In this document: in pieces, positions 1 through 12,135 of the stretch
Layout: each line of letters begins with the position of its first letter
Numbering within the stretch: position 1 is the stretch's first letter
Notes under the pieces: generated by a model
What the model saw: the letters and a program-made list of their open reading frames with translations, nothing else
Database searches by the model: none
What the model was told of the DNA's origin: nothing
Position numbers and translations under genes: made by a program
Source: Straminergon stramineum
Taxonomy: Eukaryota; Streptophyta; Bryopsida; Hypnales; Calliergonaceae
Direction of reading: 5' to 3'
Assembly (NCBI GenBank): GCA_963920665.1
Contig: OY987265.1
Span: forward strand, 17,675,001 to 17,739,000
DNA: 64,000 nt

Positions 1-470
1 GAGTAAGTTCCCAGATGCCGACTATGGTAACAACGATGCAGGAAACTTTGCACGAACGATGAAAGCGTGAACATGCACGCGGAGATGTTCAGACGATGCA
101 GCTTCGGAGGTTGAAAAGCTTGACGAGAGTGAGTAGGGCAAAAACACCCAGGGTGGGACGAGTAGCATGGTAGCAGCGTTCGAAAGGTGGGAAGAGCGCC
201 ATAGCCAGCGTGAACTGTGAAGGAGCCCAGTCGCAGCAATAATGATAGTTGGTAGCAGTGGCAGAAACTTAAGGTAGCATTTAATTCTCTCAGTTCCCTT
301 CTTGCCAGGCCACTTGTGGCTGACAGGCTTGTATTTTGCCTCCTGTGCAATAAAATTCCGTTTCATTTGTTTCAGAGAAGAAAGAAAGTAGCATTTAATT
401 CACGTGGGACCTGCTACATGCACGGGGAGCTTTCCCCACGTGTGAAGTACTACTCTTTGAAGTCTCTGTC
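1..470 (+). repeat. Dispersed repeat R1, copy 1 (interrupted by a SINE)
   Basis: This segment matches 30420-30790, 52920-53260 and parts of 1735-2060 and 38540-38710. Shared landmarks are the cagatgccgact block, a cttcggaggt block, a block reading agagcgccatagccagc, and then a catttaattca-gtgggacctgc block followed by ccccacgtg. I see no conserved reading frame. Two other copies of R1 lie about 3 kb upstream of the two receptor genes, so R1 may include promoter or 5' leader sequence that has been copied around. It may equally be an unrelated repeat. A SINE splits this copy at 287-387. Confidence 0.7.
287..387 (+). mobile_element. 5'-truncated SINE inserted in R1
   Basis: The insert carries the family core (ccaggccacttgtggctg) and the family 3' end (gcaataaaattccgtttc, then atttgt). 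It is flanked by a 13-bp direct repeat, gtagcatttaatt, at 274-286 and 388-400. The R1 copy at 30720-30745 has the same target sequence once, with no insert. This is a normal retroposition footprint. At about 100 bp it is shorter than the 180-bp copies at 37.5 and 38.8 kb. Confidence 0.7.
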
Positions 471-494
471 AGGATAGAAAACGTTTCCAATGCT

Positions 495-560
495 TTGTAT
501 TTTTTACCCTTTGCAATGAAATTCCGTTTCATTTGTTGAAAAAAATAAAATCCTTGGCCA
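495..560 (+). mobile_element. SINE 3' end fragment
   Basis: A short piece holds the SINE tail (tttgcaatgaaattccgt, then ttcatttgt and an A-rich stretch). It sits inside R1 sequence between gtttccaatgct and ggccagatttcagg, which are nearly adjacent in other R1 copies. Only the last 50 or so bases of the element remain. Confidence 0.5.
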
Positions 561-654
561 GATTTCAGGATTCCACATAATGGTCTGCACGTCTATACAA
601 ACAGTAAGCACAATCTTCGACAAAGTCTTTGCAGTTATCCTCTATGTTCACTTG

Positions 655-745
655 CACCGCCCAAGCAGCTTGCGGCTGGGTCCCTGTTCTGTTTTATTCT
701 TGCAGTAAAGGTTCCTTCACTTGTGTAAAAAAAAATTTTTTAAAA
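655..745 (+). mobile_element. Divergent SINE 3' end fragment
   Basis: The stretch shows a degraded form of the SINE tail (a gcagcttgcggctgggt core, then ttcacttgtgt followed by an A-run and T-run). It is more diverged than the other copies. I cannot define target-site duplications. Confidence 0.35.
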
Positions 746-829
746 AGTCTTCGCAGTTGACCATCGCCATGCAAATTACCTGGGCTGGGTTGGAGATCAG
801 CTGTGGTCTCCTAATGCGAACCACAGACA

Positions 830-1750
830 ACACGGACCAGGTTGGTTCATCACAGACACTTACAGAAGTGTAAATTCTGCATTTCGAGTTGAAGCTATAC
901 TTCTAGAGTTGAATTCGTAAACTGAATTTTCAAACATTTTTGAACTTGGAGGATTGTGGCAGTCGATGAAATTGAACTTATTCAGGAACGCTCCCAGTAC
1001 CCACCTTTTCCATTGTTTATAATTGCTGCCAGGAATTGGCAGTAGTGGTAAACTGCAATGGGAGGCTAAGTTACTTGGGGAACACATGCTGAATCCAGGG
1101 CTACTGTAACCCAGGATCTATATCAAGTGCTCTCTCAACTTTCACGCATTATTACGTTCTACCTGTTGCTTGTTTTAATAAACCTCGTCCATCATAAGAA
1201 GGGATTAAGGTAGACCAGCCTATTACCACCCTGATTTGCAATATGGGAATATTAGGATCAACTCCAAGAGGGTCACATATTTTTCAAAGGTGTGTGCATG
1301 TTTCACGAATCAAACCCAAGTGGAATTATAATTTTTTGATAAAAATTGTAATTTCTACGAATTTTTTAAGTGATCTGCCCTAAATTACAAATCCGCCACT
1401 AGATTGGAGTCATAAATGTCCTATCCTAAATCTATAACTGCCATTACATTTACCTATTAACACCAGAGTTTCCACCAATCAAAGGATGACACGTTATCCA
1501 AATTGAAATTAATGCACTTAAATTGTCGATGCAGTGAATGGACTTGGGTGGGTTTTATGGTGGTGATGGGACCAAAACTAGAGTGGCAGTTATAGGAAGC
1601 TGGCGGAAATGGGCTGGTGTACTTTAAGTTACCTTCTAATGACAGGATAATGTGAATCTGAACTCCTGCGTCGTCCTGCAAGTGGTGTGTGGTTGCTCGG
1701 CTGGCTTCAGTTATTTCCTTGATTTCTGGAACGGTCAAAAGTTTGCACAA
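830..1750 (+). repeat. Repeat segment R3, copy 1
   Basis: This segment aligns with 38340-38535 and with the broken-up copy at 57360-59960. Landmarks are ggttggttcatcacag, gttgaagctat-cttctagag, ggaggattgtggcagt, a block near 1125-1145 reading ctctctcaactttca, and ggtgtgtggttgctcggctg near 1685. The copy lacks the five insertions present in the 57-60 kb version, so it acts as the empty-site reference. It carries its own insert at 1209-1623. No conserved coding frame is visible. Confidence 0.65.
1209..1623. mobile_element. 415-bp MITE with TTAA target duplication
   Basis: The ends are inverted repeats: ggtagaccagcctatt at the left, and agtacaccagcccatt when the right end is read on the minus strand. 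Both ends abut TTAA (1205-1208 and 1624-1627). The related segment at about 59567 reads gggagtaagttacc without the insert, against gggattaa[insert]ttaagttacc here. No coding capacity is visible, so it is non-autonomous. TTAA targets are typical of piggyBac-type elements, but these termini are not the usual CCC/GGG, so the superfamily is left open. Confidence 0.6.
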
Positions 1751-2070
1751 ACAATGAAAGCGCGAACATGGAGATTTTCAGATGATGTACTATAGCTTTG
1801 GAGGTGCAGAAGCATGATGAGAAAAGTAAGGCAAAAACACTCAGACTGGGAAGAGTAGCAGAGTTGCAAGGTTCGAAAAGAGGGAAGAGCACCATAGCCA
1901 GCATGAACTGTGAAGGAGCTAGGGACAGGGGTGTAGTAGGCTCGATGTAGCTGTGTCCCAGTCGTAGTTGGACCTGCTTGCGTGCTTAGGCAGAATTCCC
2001 CACATGAAAAGTAATAGGTTATCATACTACTATTCTATGAAGACTTCTAAGGATGAGGATTGTTTCCAAT
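1735..2070 (+). repeat. Dispersed repeat R1, copy 2
   Basis: This partial R1 copy has the gtttgcac-aaacaatgaaagcg block, a gaagagcaccatagccagc block, ggacaggggtgt-gtaggctcg and the gaagactt-aggatgaggattgtttcc end. It matches 38560-38800 and 53030-53310. It ends near tgggccaga and is followed by sequence not found in the other copies. Confidence 0.6.
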
Positions 2071-2240
2071 GCTTTGAAAAGTTGGGCCAGACAATTCCTC
2101 ACTGCTGTAACTGAATCTGAGTTCAGTTTGGTCAGTTTGCAAGGGGCGCGGTGGCCATGCTCTAAATTTTGGAAATCCTTCATAACGGTCCTCAAGGCGA
2201 TGGAGCTGCTCAGGATTGAGGTGTTGCTTCTAAGATAGAG

Positions 2241-3529
2241 TGTTACGACCCTCATCACAAGGCGTGCTTGTGCCACCTTGGTGAGCAAAGGGGACATTGG
2301 GGGTGACTCCCCAAGCCTTGCAAGAGATGAGGTGAAGGGGACTAGGAGTTCTGAGCGATCAGAGCGTGTTAGCGCTCTGATCCGGACGAATTTGGGGGCG
2401 TGTGATACATACTTGAAAAGGTCTCGAGGAGACGCTTCTAGCCATCCAAAGAACGCGTGATTTGGACTTGTGAGTCAAAAGTTATGGACGTTCAAAGGTG
2501 AAGGTGTCCTAGTGGCGCCGGGACACTTAAAGGCTAGGAGGGAGGGGTTCATGAGGAATCCCTTCATGAAGTATGTCATGTAACATATCCTTGGAAAACT
2601 AAGAACACAAGGATGCTAGATTGAAAAGCATTACGAGGTTCTAAGGTAAGAGCCTCAAGTAATGGCCAAGAGAAGCACCGTGGTGAAGGCTTGACGCCTC
2701 TCTTGGTGGACCCGAATCTTTGGAGGGCGATAACTTTGCGGGTATTTGTCCAAATGGGGCAAGTGAGTAGTCCATCGGCATCTACTCGTCGCTTAGATGT
2801 CTAAAATGAACTTGCATGTGAGATTTGGAGCTTGGACCGCAAAGTTATGCCGGGTGGAAGTTCGGGAGTCCCTAACAAGGGCGAATCGGGAGAAATAGGG
2901 TGGTCTTCCAAAACCAAAGTGGTTTTGGGAGTCCCCTTTGACATACAAAGGGGGGGGGCTACTGAATCCCACAGAGAGTACTATAGGAGGGGTTGGTCTC
3001 CCTCCTCACTCCCTCTTGGAGCCTTGATGAGTCCCGGTGACTCAAGGTTGGTGGTATGGGTTCACCACCACTTTAAGGCACCATGGGACACTTGTATGTG
3101 TCCCGTGGCACTGGTTGGGTGGAGTCCCACTCCTTGCTAGGCTATGTTGATGTGTCCCGAATTGTGAGTCCCGATAAGTGACGAAGTAGAAAGTAGCAAA
3201 TACACCATGAGCCTAATATGGAGTTGAGGTGACACGCAAGGGCAATTAGGACCATGGTGAGTAGTGCCACCATGGGTCCTTGCATGATAAGATGGAAGTT
3301 CCGCCCCATGTTACCAAGTAACATGTCTTGGTATCATGATGGAGGGGGGTGCTAGTAGTCATGGTGATTGGGACTTAGCATGAAGAGTTGGAATTAGGGA
3401 CTAACATTGGATGTGCGTGGCATGTGTAGTGTTAGGAGAGTGTGACCGTTGGTGCCACTAAAGTGTTAAGAGCTTGCAAAGCATTGGAAAGTGAACTTAA
3501 GGTGGTAAGTGTCACTAAGGGGCGCGACA
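2241..3529. mobile_element. Possible solo LTR (uncertain)
   Basis: This 1.29-kb block is richer in G and C than its surroundings and has LTR-like ends: tgttacgaccc at the left, and tgtcgcgcccc when the right end is read on the minus strand. It separates R1-like sequence from R2-like sequence. No 5-bp target duplication is visible (tagag against gaata), and I see no gag or pol frame. The open frames inside look like chance. It could be a solo LTR formed by recombination between elements, or another GC-rich repeat. Confidence 0.3.
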
Positions 3530-4470
3530 GAATAAAACAAGGAATGTTGTAAACTATAAAACAATATGTTTTTTCCTGCAAGTGCATAAATGTTTCTTTT
3601 TGTGCATGTATACATGATTCTGAGAATTCTAAAACAATGGCCGAAAAGAACAAAAAAATTTACAATATGAATAATGAATGAAGGGATGACCAATTGTCAA
3701 AAGCAAAAATCATTGGAAGAAATCATTGAACATGCATCATTATATAGACCCACCAATGTATATCCATGGTCTTCTTATCAACATGTGATGTGTTTGATTA
3801 ACAAATTAAATGACACTACTCTCAACTACTTGTTTATTCTATTCATAGTCTTAAGGACTAAATAGCCTACTTTTAGTGATTTGAGAACTTCGGCATGCTC
3901 TATTGACTTTATACTTTGGACTTCATATATTAACTCTCTAAGATGGATACCAATAATCATAATCTACATGTAGAGCTCTGTTTCAGATCATTCCAAAAAA
4001 TATTGCACAAGTTACAATTTTTTAAAAATTTCAATGTCAAAGCCTTCAATGTCATTGCCATAAAAATGATATTTTTTGAATTTGAGTCCAACTAATGAAA
4101 TGAAGCTTATTAAGTATAGTTTCTACTCCAATTATAAATTTTGAACAATTCGTACATTTCAATATTTTATAGCAATATGAACTTTGAGCCTTTAACCATG
4201 GTTTGTTGATTTTCTAATTTTAGAGTGACATTGTAACTTTGGTTTACACTGTGATGTTATAAAGTCTAAAATACATCTGTGGTGAAAACATCACATTTTG
4301 TAGTATATTTTGTATTTGATTTGAAAGTTCTTCATTTTTTCCTTAAAAAATTCACCATAATTGAAAATTTTAAGACTTATATCAATTGAAACATAGAATT
4401 TCCATCTTTGAAAAATAAATATAAAACTTTTCACATGTATAGTTGTAAAATGGCAACAAATAGAATAATG
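3530..4470 (+). repeat. Repeat segment R2, copy 1 (partial)
   Basis: This AT-rich segment is nearly collinear with 41150-41990, and its first part with 55060-55380. Landmarks are gaataatgaatgaaggga near 3669, the catgatgtgtttgattaac block and ataatctacatgtagagct. Short open frames here (for example 3674-3865) also exist at 41294-41485, but they carry substitutions throughout and a matching frame is lost in the third copy. I treat the segment as non-coding. Confidence 0.65.
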
Positions 4471-4999
4471 GACAATGAGGCTTGAAATGAGAGGTAATGG
4501 GGTTCATATCATTTAGGGGATAACTATGACTCAAAGATGGTACATTATCATCCAAGGTGAATTGCCCCCCTCATTGACCCACAATTGGATAGAAGGGCGA
4601 TGAATGGGGTCCAACAACTTGTTCTCATGTAGTCAACGTCTACATTGTTTTTGTCTATTTGGTGCACCTTTCAGCTATCCAAAATTTTATCCACAACTGC
4701 ATTCGCATTGCACAACATGGGTAGGGTTTGATTGGAGTCAAGATGTGGGATCCGATTGACCAATAAATTATATTGTTGTATACCTAGAGCAAAGCCTCAC
4801 CGTTATACTGTTCTTGTTCAAATATTTGCACTTGTTCTCGCCCTTCCCTTTCTTGGGCATTCATGCTCCTCCTCAGCCTTCTTTGTGGATCATTCTTCAT
4901 CCCTCATACAAAGCATTTGGATTGAGGTTACATTGTGCTTTTTCACATTAGGAGACCAGGAGACCATCCACTCCCTTTTGCTGGAAATCTCTGCTTGAA
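4471..4999. other. No feature seen
   Basis: This AT-rich stretch has only short chance open frames, including one of 88 codons at 4732-4998 with no recognisable motif. I found no second copy in the window. Confidence 0.5.
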
Positions 5000-6720
5000 T
5001 CAAGTACCAGGAATCAATTTAAAACTCAACCTGCATGCAATCAAGTCTCATTTGCATGGAATGATTCTTTAATTATAGCTTCATTCCATGTTCACAATGA
5101 CCTGAACACAAACCATAGCCATGATTTCCAGTGCATTCTTGGTTTCAGTCTAGGCCCTTGAATGTTTTGAATTAGCTTTTTATTCACTTATGTTTTATTA
5201 ATTTACATTAAGAAATTAGAAGTAGTTGTAACTTTAAAGATCTGGAACATTCAAATAGCCTCTGCAACACCTACAGTTGTTTGAATGGATGTGTGAGGGA
5301 AATTTAAGTTTCAGAATTTGCTCACACTGGACATGGAGAGAGCTTTTGGGAGAGGAAAATGTAGCCGGGTTGCTCAGAGGAGATGCGTCTGTGAACATCT
5401 GGAGGCTCCTATTTTGATTATGATTAAAGAAATCTTGCACAGCATGCTATATCAAAGGTGTGATGTTCAAAAAACATTTTGTCTATGATTACCATTTAGG
5501 GTTTTAGGTTGCAGGATTTGTAAAACCATAATTTGGTTATGGATATTGCCTTAGTCAACAGTAAAAGTCTAAACCTTCTGCAAAACTCAATGACTGCCCA
5601 GAAGTTCATCGTATGGTGAATGGGTCACAAATGTGCAATTCCTAGTTTGGGGCTCAGAATCTATATCATACTCTCAATCTTGAATATTCTTCTATACTGG
5701 AATGAAGATAGCTTATTGAACATACTCCTCTCCCCGTAGTGAACACTAGTGTATGTCTCGTAGGTATGTGTCACACATGAAGGGACTTGCAACTTTGGGT
5801 TTGGGAGTGAATAAGGTAGTCTGCTCAAAAACCGTGCATTTAAGGGCTGGTCGGCCTTTTCGATGGTTCTTCGATGCACGAAATTATTTTTCCTTATTTT
5901 TCACTCGAAGAAAAATTGATGTGGAATCTAACCCAAGTGGTTTCATATTTTTCGGAGCAGTTTTGAATTACTTATGAATTTTTAAAGAATTCTGCCATAG
6001 GTATCTATTTTTTGATCGTAGGCCTTACAAAACCCACACATGTGTTGTCTGAAAAAAGATATTGCTTCACCAAAAACAAGCACAACAGCATGTAGAAAGT
6101 AATAGACAGGGTTCCAAATGCGACCTTTACTAAACTAAGCTCCTAAAGGACCAAGGCCTATTTTTTGACAAAAATCACTCGAAATTGTCATTTCTGCTGC
6201 GTTCTTTAAGAAAGAAAAAAAATTCAAAATTCAAAAATCAAACCGTAGGATCTTGTACTATATTTGTATGAGATCATGTGGTAAAATTTTTATCAAGTTT
6301 GACCGTACAGATTGAAATATATTAGCATTCGAAGTTGGGGGAGAAAAGTTTTTTTGAACACAGGTAAACATTTCAGAAATGGACTCACCTTGGCTCTTAT
6401 TCCATCCACTAGCAAAGTATAAAGGAACGTTTAACAAATTTTAAACCGCTCTGACACATTTACAAAACATTCAATGCTTTACACATTTGCATTTTACAAC
6501 TTGTTAATGTCCATTTCAGAACCTGGCTAGGGACAATCTTTAGAAGACGTGTGGATTTAGAGCAGACTACCATAAGGAGTGATAACCTGCAGATTTCTTT
6601 AGAAGCAAGACATGAATGATTCTATTCAATTATATAAATTTGTAAGGAAAGATCTCATGCTGTGGCATTGCCCATGTTGGAAGCATGGAAGAAGGTGGTC
6701 GCGTCATGAATGTGGACATT
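5000..6720 (+). repeat. Inverted duplication, left arm (interrupted)
   Basis: Excluding the insert at 5814-6572, this arm matches the reverse complement of 12136-13030. Both contain the gggagaggaaaatgtagc block, a tctggaggctcctattttga block and the gcatgctatatcaaaggtg block, in opposite orientation. The identity is high enough to see by eye. The right arm at about 12290 reads straight through the point where this arm carries the insert. Confidence 0.65.
5814..6572. mobile_element. 759-bp TA-flanked DNA element, copy 1
   Basis: Inverted ends read ggtagtctgctc on both strands. The flanks are TA at 5812-5813 and 6573-6574. The inverted-duplication partner near 12290 is an empty site (on its minus strand: ggagagtataaggagtg). 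A second copy with the same ends lies at 11401-12133. Internal sequence shared by both includes a gatgcacgaaattattttt block. There is no transposase frame, so it is a non-autonomous element or MITE. A TA target is compatible with Tc1/mariner-type movement, which is inference. Confidence 0.65.
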
Positions 6721-6723
6721 GTA

Positions 6724-8856
6724 AGGTAAAACAGCCCATTACAGACCAAATGGGGGGTTTGCCCTCTTGTCATTTCTGAAATTTTCTACTTTTTTTTCCA
6801 GAGAAAGTCAAGTGACAGAAATGGTGAGAGCATTTGAAATTATATTTTTTTGACAAAGTGTGAATTTGTTATGAATTTTTTAAGTGTTTAGCCCATTATA
6901 GCCTGTAGACTATCCCAAAACCAACAAAAATTGATCCATAACACTCATCTTACTTACCTATTATAGTCACAATATTTTCTAATATAGAAGACGTGAAAAA
7001 GGCACTTCCTGTGATGAACTTACATTAAAAAACTGAAAGTTCCTATTGCAGTCACTAATTACTCCATTCCAGTTAGCTAAGGGTACATTCCCACTTGGTG
7101 TTTGATAAGTTTGGATACTAAAAGATAATACTCTGCTCAAAGACTGAAATATGTGTTTTTTTATGGAAACGCATTTATTGTGCTGGTTCGGTAATAATTG
7201 AGTCATCAGAAGTTATCCAACATTCAGACATGCAAAACAAGTTCTTGTGCTGTGAGGTCTTCGTCCTTAGAAATTGCAAAAAACAAACCGCACACAATTC
7301 AGTTCACGTTGTCATTTGGATTTAATAATTGTAGCACTTCAAATGTGGAAGAACAATAGAAATCACAATGCAATTGAATCGGTAAACATGTACAAGGCGT
7401 CAAAACCGACAACTTGCAAATTATTGACAACCAACAACTTGTGTAACATATTGACTGCATTATTGACAAAAGAGAGAGAATGCTTGTAGATCCTGAATAT
7501 ATCTCAAACTTCCTAACGATTGAAAGACCCTTAACATCAATTTCGTTAAATTGGCAATATTCCAGCACATTGTCTTATTTTACGAGGTGTAGCTATAAAC
7601 ACAAACTCATACATGTCCAAGTTTGTGGTTCTGCACTTAGCTGTTCGTGAAGCTAGATGTCACAATTTTTGACGTTAAAGTCAAGCCAATTTAAGGAAAT
7701 TGAAGTTAACTTCTTTGCAAGGGAAGATTGTACAACTTTGCTACGCAATTTTGTGCTGTTTTGATTTGTTCTTATATCGAGAGAATTGTATTGTTCTAAG
7801 CATTTGCTTGCACTTGTGGATCGATTGCAATTTTGTTGTAGCTGGATGACAGAATGTGACAACAATCTTATGGATTGCAGTAGGGACAGAACATGTTTCT
7901 CTACATTGCAAGGCCCAATCTACTTGGGCAAGGCTATTGGCAGGAGTAAGTGGTGGCACCGGTGCAGGATGTCTTTCATATCCCAGACTTGGTCTTTGAC
8001 CACACCGCATTGCAGTTTTACGTCAATCCTTGGTCAAGTAATCTCAAAGATTAGGATCCATGTAGAGCTTGGAGCGGAATCGTCAATCAACAAGTTCAAG
8101 AGTAACACATTTCATGAATGCCAAAATTTTGTTGAATTTGTTGTGCAATACAATGGCATGTGATAACTAATAAGTTGCTTGCGATGATCGATGATGCACT
8201 GCATTGCAATTTGCACACCAGTTTCATAATTTCGCACACCAGAAGAGCTGATTACAAAACGTCAAAATGCCTTTCACTCAACCAATCTCTTCAATGCAAT
8301 CCAAATTGAAACACCTTGACTCTACGTTTCGCACTCAGTATCTCATGTTCCGTCATCAAAAACAACGCTTGTTTGAATTTCTCACTCCATACAATCTATA
8401 CGATCTTTACAGAAGGTCGAGTTTTCCTTCTCCCATATCTTTCGTTGCGGTCTTGTAAGAGCGGTCCTATCTAATGGGGCGACCAAGGCTACATTAACTA
8501 AGAGCGCAGTGAAACTTCTAAAATCTATGTTTCAAGAAGATTGTCACGTCCCATATACCAATGTTATTGGTAATGGTGGGCTTGAAATTAAATATAATAA
8601 ATGGTTGTAACACTGCTCCTAACTCTATGCCACATCACGTGCCACCTAGGATCGGAGCATACTAAAGAATGCTGGTGTGAATATGCAGCCAATTCCCACT
8701 CCATAGTGAGCCAAAAAACGGCAGCTTAATACCAGGTGCGAACGTACCCTAAGACATTGAATGTGGCCCAAATCTCAAAAATTAAAATTAAATTGTAATG
8801 GGCTCATTCATAGAGTTCCGTAATGGGCAAAAGTTCCATAATGGGCTGTTTTACCT
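6724..8856. mobile_element. TA-flanked element carrying a nested element
   Basis: The left end reads aggtaaaacagcccatta, and the right end is its near-perfect inverse (taatgggctgttttacct). The flanks are TA at 6722-6723 and 8857-8858. A second copy is at 57964-58655. Without its 1.67-kb nested insert (7081-8749) this element is about 465 bp, matching the other copy without its own nested insert. No coding frame is visible in the outer element. Confidence 0.65.
7081..8749. mobile_element. 1.67-kb nested element with TAA target duplication
   Basis: The ends are inverted: gggtacattcccacttggtg at the left, and gggtacgttcgcacctggta when the right end is read on the minus strand. The flanks are TAA (7078-7080 and 8750-8752). 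The other copy of the host element, near 58545-58555, lacks the insert. A 3-bp TAA target with GGG termini fits PIF/Harbinger-like elements. The longest internal frame (7786-8163, plus strand, 125 codons) shows no transposase motif, so I call it non-autonomous. Confidence 0.6.
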
Positions 8857-8869
8857 TAGTAACTTATTG

Positions 8870-10805
8870 GATGAAGTGCATTACCTTAGCAATCTCTCCC
8901 ATGGAACTGTATGGCATAAGATGGTGCTTTTCAAACACTTCTACTAAAAATTTCGCATAGTCTAGTTGTTGCAACACTTGCTACAGTAAATATTTTACTC
9001 ATTTCGTAAGAATTAGCCATGATCATTGACTGATTTGTGTTGGTAGTTCTCACCTTTTTGCTGTAACCTTTCATGTGGCTTTTGCATTTCTTACAAGTTT
9101 GTTGCAAGTCCAGGGATTGTGAGTTTCAATCTCATCTGGTGTTACTAGTGTCTTTGTTAAGTTGGTGTTTTACTGACCCAAGGAAGTGCATATATTTTGT
9201 GTCTCAGTCACTGTTGCTAATCCAAAGGAGCTTGGGGGTTGGATCTCTCTAGTGTGTTAAATGCTAAAAATATTACAATTGAATATGATTTGGCTAGATC
9301 TACAATTGTTTGGAAGATGCAACTACCTCAAAAAGGGCAGATCCAAAGAGCTCAAGGAGAAGACAAGTGTGCCCATGCTTGTTTTCCTTACAAACACTAT
9401 TGTCATTTTACTGACCACTGTGCATTGCAAACTCCACTATGAAGGGAAAAATGCTTGTGAAATTTCAGATGAGCATTCTCAACTCTTGTCTTTCATTGAG
9501 CACAAAAAGGTCATCATTTCAAAATAGTCTCACTAAGACATATTCCTACAAAGTGTGTTGCCCTTCTTCTCCATTGACCCACATAAAACTTCAAACTTAA
9601 AAATCTACTATATTGTGTGATCAAACAATTTGAAATTTTTTGAGGTGCTCACTTTCAATGTAAAATTTAATATCCTTTAGCAACATTCTATCCAATCTCA
9701 AGAAAAAATTACCAACAAATTGTTGAAGTTCTTGGCAATTTGGGCCTATTTTTAATGTACACCTCCCTTGAATCATTAGGGTTTAAGAAGTGATGTTTTG
9801 GAATATTTGAATTGCTCATTGTCATTTGGTCTTGCATGTGAACTTCAAAGGTGAAATGTAGATATACAACTATATAATGGAACTAATCTTGAAAGCCTTA
9901 GTGAAGTATTCATGTGCCACCTAGGCTACCAATGAATTTCCATGCACTTATAATTGGTCAATTCTAAAAAATTCTACAAAAAATTCTAATAGTGCCTAAT
10001 GGCACCTTTGCTACAAGCCTAAATCCTACTGACTCCATGATGTAGGATTAGATGCTACATCATCTTAACCATTGCCTTTCATCAATATCTCTCCTCTATG
10101 GGTCGCTTGGCGATTCATTCAGCGCCATTTCCAAGGTTGTTGCTACAATCTAGCTTTGCAACAAGGCATGTAAAGCCTATTCACCTGGAAGTTTTCTTAT
10201 TGTGTCAACCTTTGGGGTCTAGCTCCTCAACCAATGGACCAAAGCTTGTTTGGTGGGCATTATAGTGCGAGATTGCACCAAAAAAAATAACTTGGCTAAA
10301 AAATGGTAACAAACCATTCAATTTTTCACCAAAAAACTTCAAATTTAAAAAAATCTTGGATGTAATCATCAAATTGTGGATGAAAAAAAAATTATGGAAA
10401 TGTCATATGTGCTAATGTGATATTTTCTATCCAATATCTAGAGTGAATGTTGAAATTTAAAGCACCACTATAACATTCTATATTGCTACTTTGGCACTTC
10501 ATAAAAAATGAAAAAAAGCCGTGCAATTAATGGTTCTTCAAACCCTCATAATTTTGACTAGCAAGGGCTTGTTAGAATCTTTGTCGATTTGCAGAGCAAC
10601 ATGAAAGAACGGAGCAATTCTTGCCATGATGTCATGGATTGGTTGCCAGATCATGGCCAATGCTTACAAAATGAGTAAAATATTTACTGTAGGAAGTCCT
10701 GCAACGACTAGACTATGAGGAACTTTTAGTAGAAGTGTTTGAAAAGCACCAACTCTTTTCATAGAGTTCCATAGAAGAGATTACTAAGGTATAGTAGTAT
10801 GCTAT
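8870..10805. repeat. Long inverted repeat pair around 1.5 kb of unassigned DNA
   Basis: About 160 bp at 8870-9035 (containing gcttttcaaacacttctact and tacagtaaatattttactca) is repeated in reverse orientation at about 10640-10805. The arms are roughly 80 percent alike by eye. The central 9040-10630 is AT-rich with only short frames (67 and 88 codons at 9239-9527) and no motif. This could be a degenerate transposon with long terminal inverted repeats, or a small inverted duplication. I could not find target-site duplications. Confidence 0.45.
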
Positions 10806-11398
10806 TATTGCAACCATCTTCTTCAAACAACCTAGTAGGTACTTCTGAAATGGATAATAAGTGGTTCTAAAATGGACTACCATCAATGTGAGAGCATAAT
10901 TAAGATTTGTCAGATATTGATTCATACTTTGCCAATGGATAGAATAAGAGCCAGAGAGGGTCCATTTCAAAGCCAGGGCGTGTCTACTTAATTTTTCTAA
11001 ATGAGAATTGATTGCCCAATTGCCTTCTTACAAATGTTAAAAGAATTTAGGGTCCATTTAAGTTTAGTAATGGTTGCATTTAGGAACCTTGTGTATTACT
11101 TTTTGAATGCCACAATGCTTATTTTTGGTCAAGCCATATCTTTTTTCAAACTGCATGTGTGGATTTTGCAAGGCCCATGATCAAGAATAGGTGCCTACCA
11201 AAGAATTCTTTGGAAATTCATAAGTAATTCATAAATGCTCCAAAAAATATGAAACCACATGTGTTAGATTCTGCATCAATTTTTCTTCAAGTGAAAAATA
11301 AGGGAAAATAATTTGGGGCATCTGAAAACCACCAAAAAGGCCCAATAGCCATTATACAAATAGTTTATGAGCACACTACCTTAATGCACTTCATCTAG
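10806..11398. other. No feature seen
   Basis: This is AT-rich spacer between the inverted-repeat structure and the second ggtagtttgctc-type element. Nothing recognisable was seen on either strand. Confidence 0.45.
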
Positions 11399-11400
11399 TA

Positions 11401-12133
11401 TGGTAGTTTGCTCTTAAAGCACCCATCTAAGGGTTGGTTGGCCTTTCCAATGGTTCTTAGATGCACGAAATTATTTTTCACTTGAAGAAAAATTGATGTA
11501 GAATCTAACCCAAGTGGTTTCATATTTTTCGGAGCATTTTTTAATTTCTTATGAATTTCTAAAGAATTATGCTGTAGATATCTATTTCTTGATCGTAGGC
11601 CTAACAAAACCCACACATGTGTAGTCACCACAAATAAACACTGCAACATGTAGAAAGTAAAATAGAGGGTTCCAAAATGTGGCCTTTACTAAACTAAACT
11701 CATAAAGGGCCAAGGCCTATTTTTTGATAGAAATCACTCGAAATTGCCATTTCTATTGCGTTCATTCATTCAAGAAAAAAAATTAAAATTAAAAAATCTA
11801 ACTGTATTATCCTGTACTATACTTGTAGAAGATCATGTGGTAAAATTTTTATCAAGTTTGACCATAAAGATTGGAAAATATTAGCATTCAAAGTTGTGGG
11901 GCAAAAGTTTTTTTGAATACAGGTTAACATTTGAGAAATGGACCCACCTTGGCTCTTATTCCATCCACTAGCAAAATATAAAGGACCATTTGACAAATGT
12001 TAAATCGCTCTAACATCATTGACAAAACATTCAATGCTTTACATAGATCCATTTTCCAACATGTTAATGTCCATTTCAGACCCTGGCTAGGGATGGTCTG
12101 AAGAAGAGGGGGCGGAATTAGAGCAGACTATCA
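11401..12133. mobile_element. 733-bp TA-flanked DNA element, copy 2
   Basis: This is a direct-orientation relative of 5814-6572. It has ends ggtagtttgctc and gagcagactatc and shares internal blocks (gatgcacgaaattattttt; ccaaggcctattttttga; gcattcaaagttg). The flanks are TA (11399-11400 and 12134-12135). It abuts the right arm of the inverted duplication. Non-coding. Confidence 0.6.
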
Positions 12134-12135
12134 TA

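Noticed and set aside
2241..3529. Complete LTR retrotransposon
   Set aside because: No gag, protease, integrase or reverse transcriptase frame and no second LTR. A tggcgccggga motif near 2512 recalls a primer-binding site, but nothing supports it. Kept only as a tentative solo LTR.
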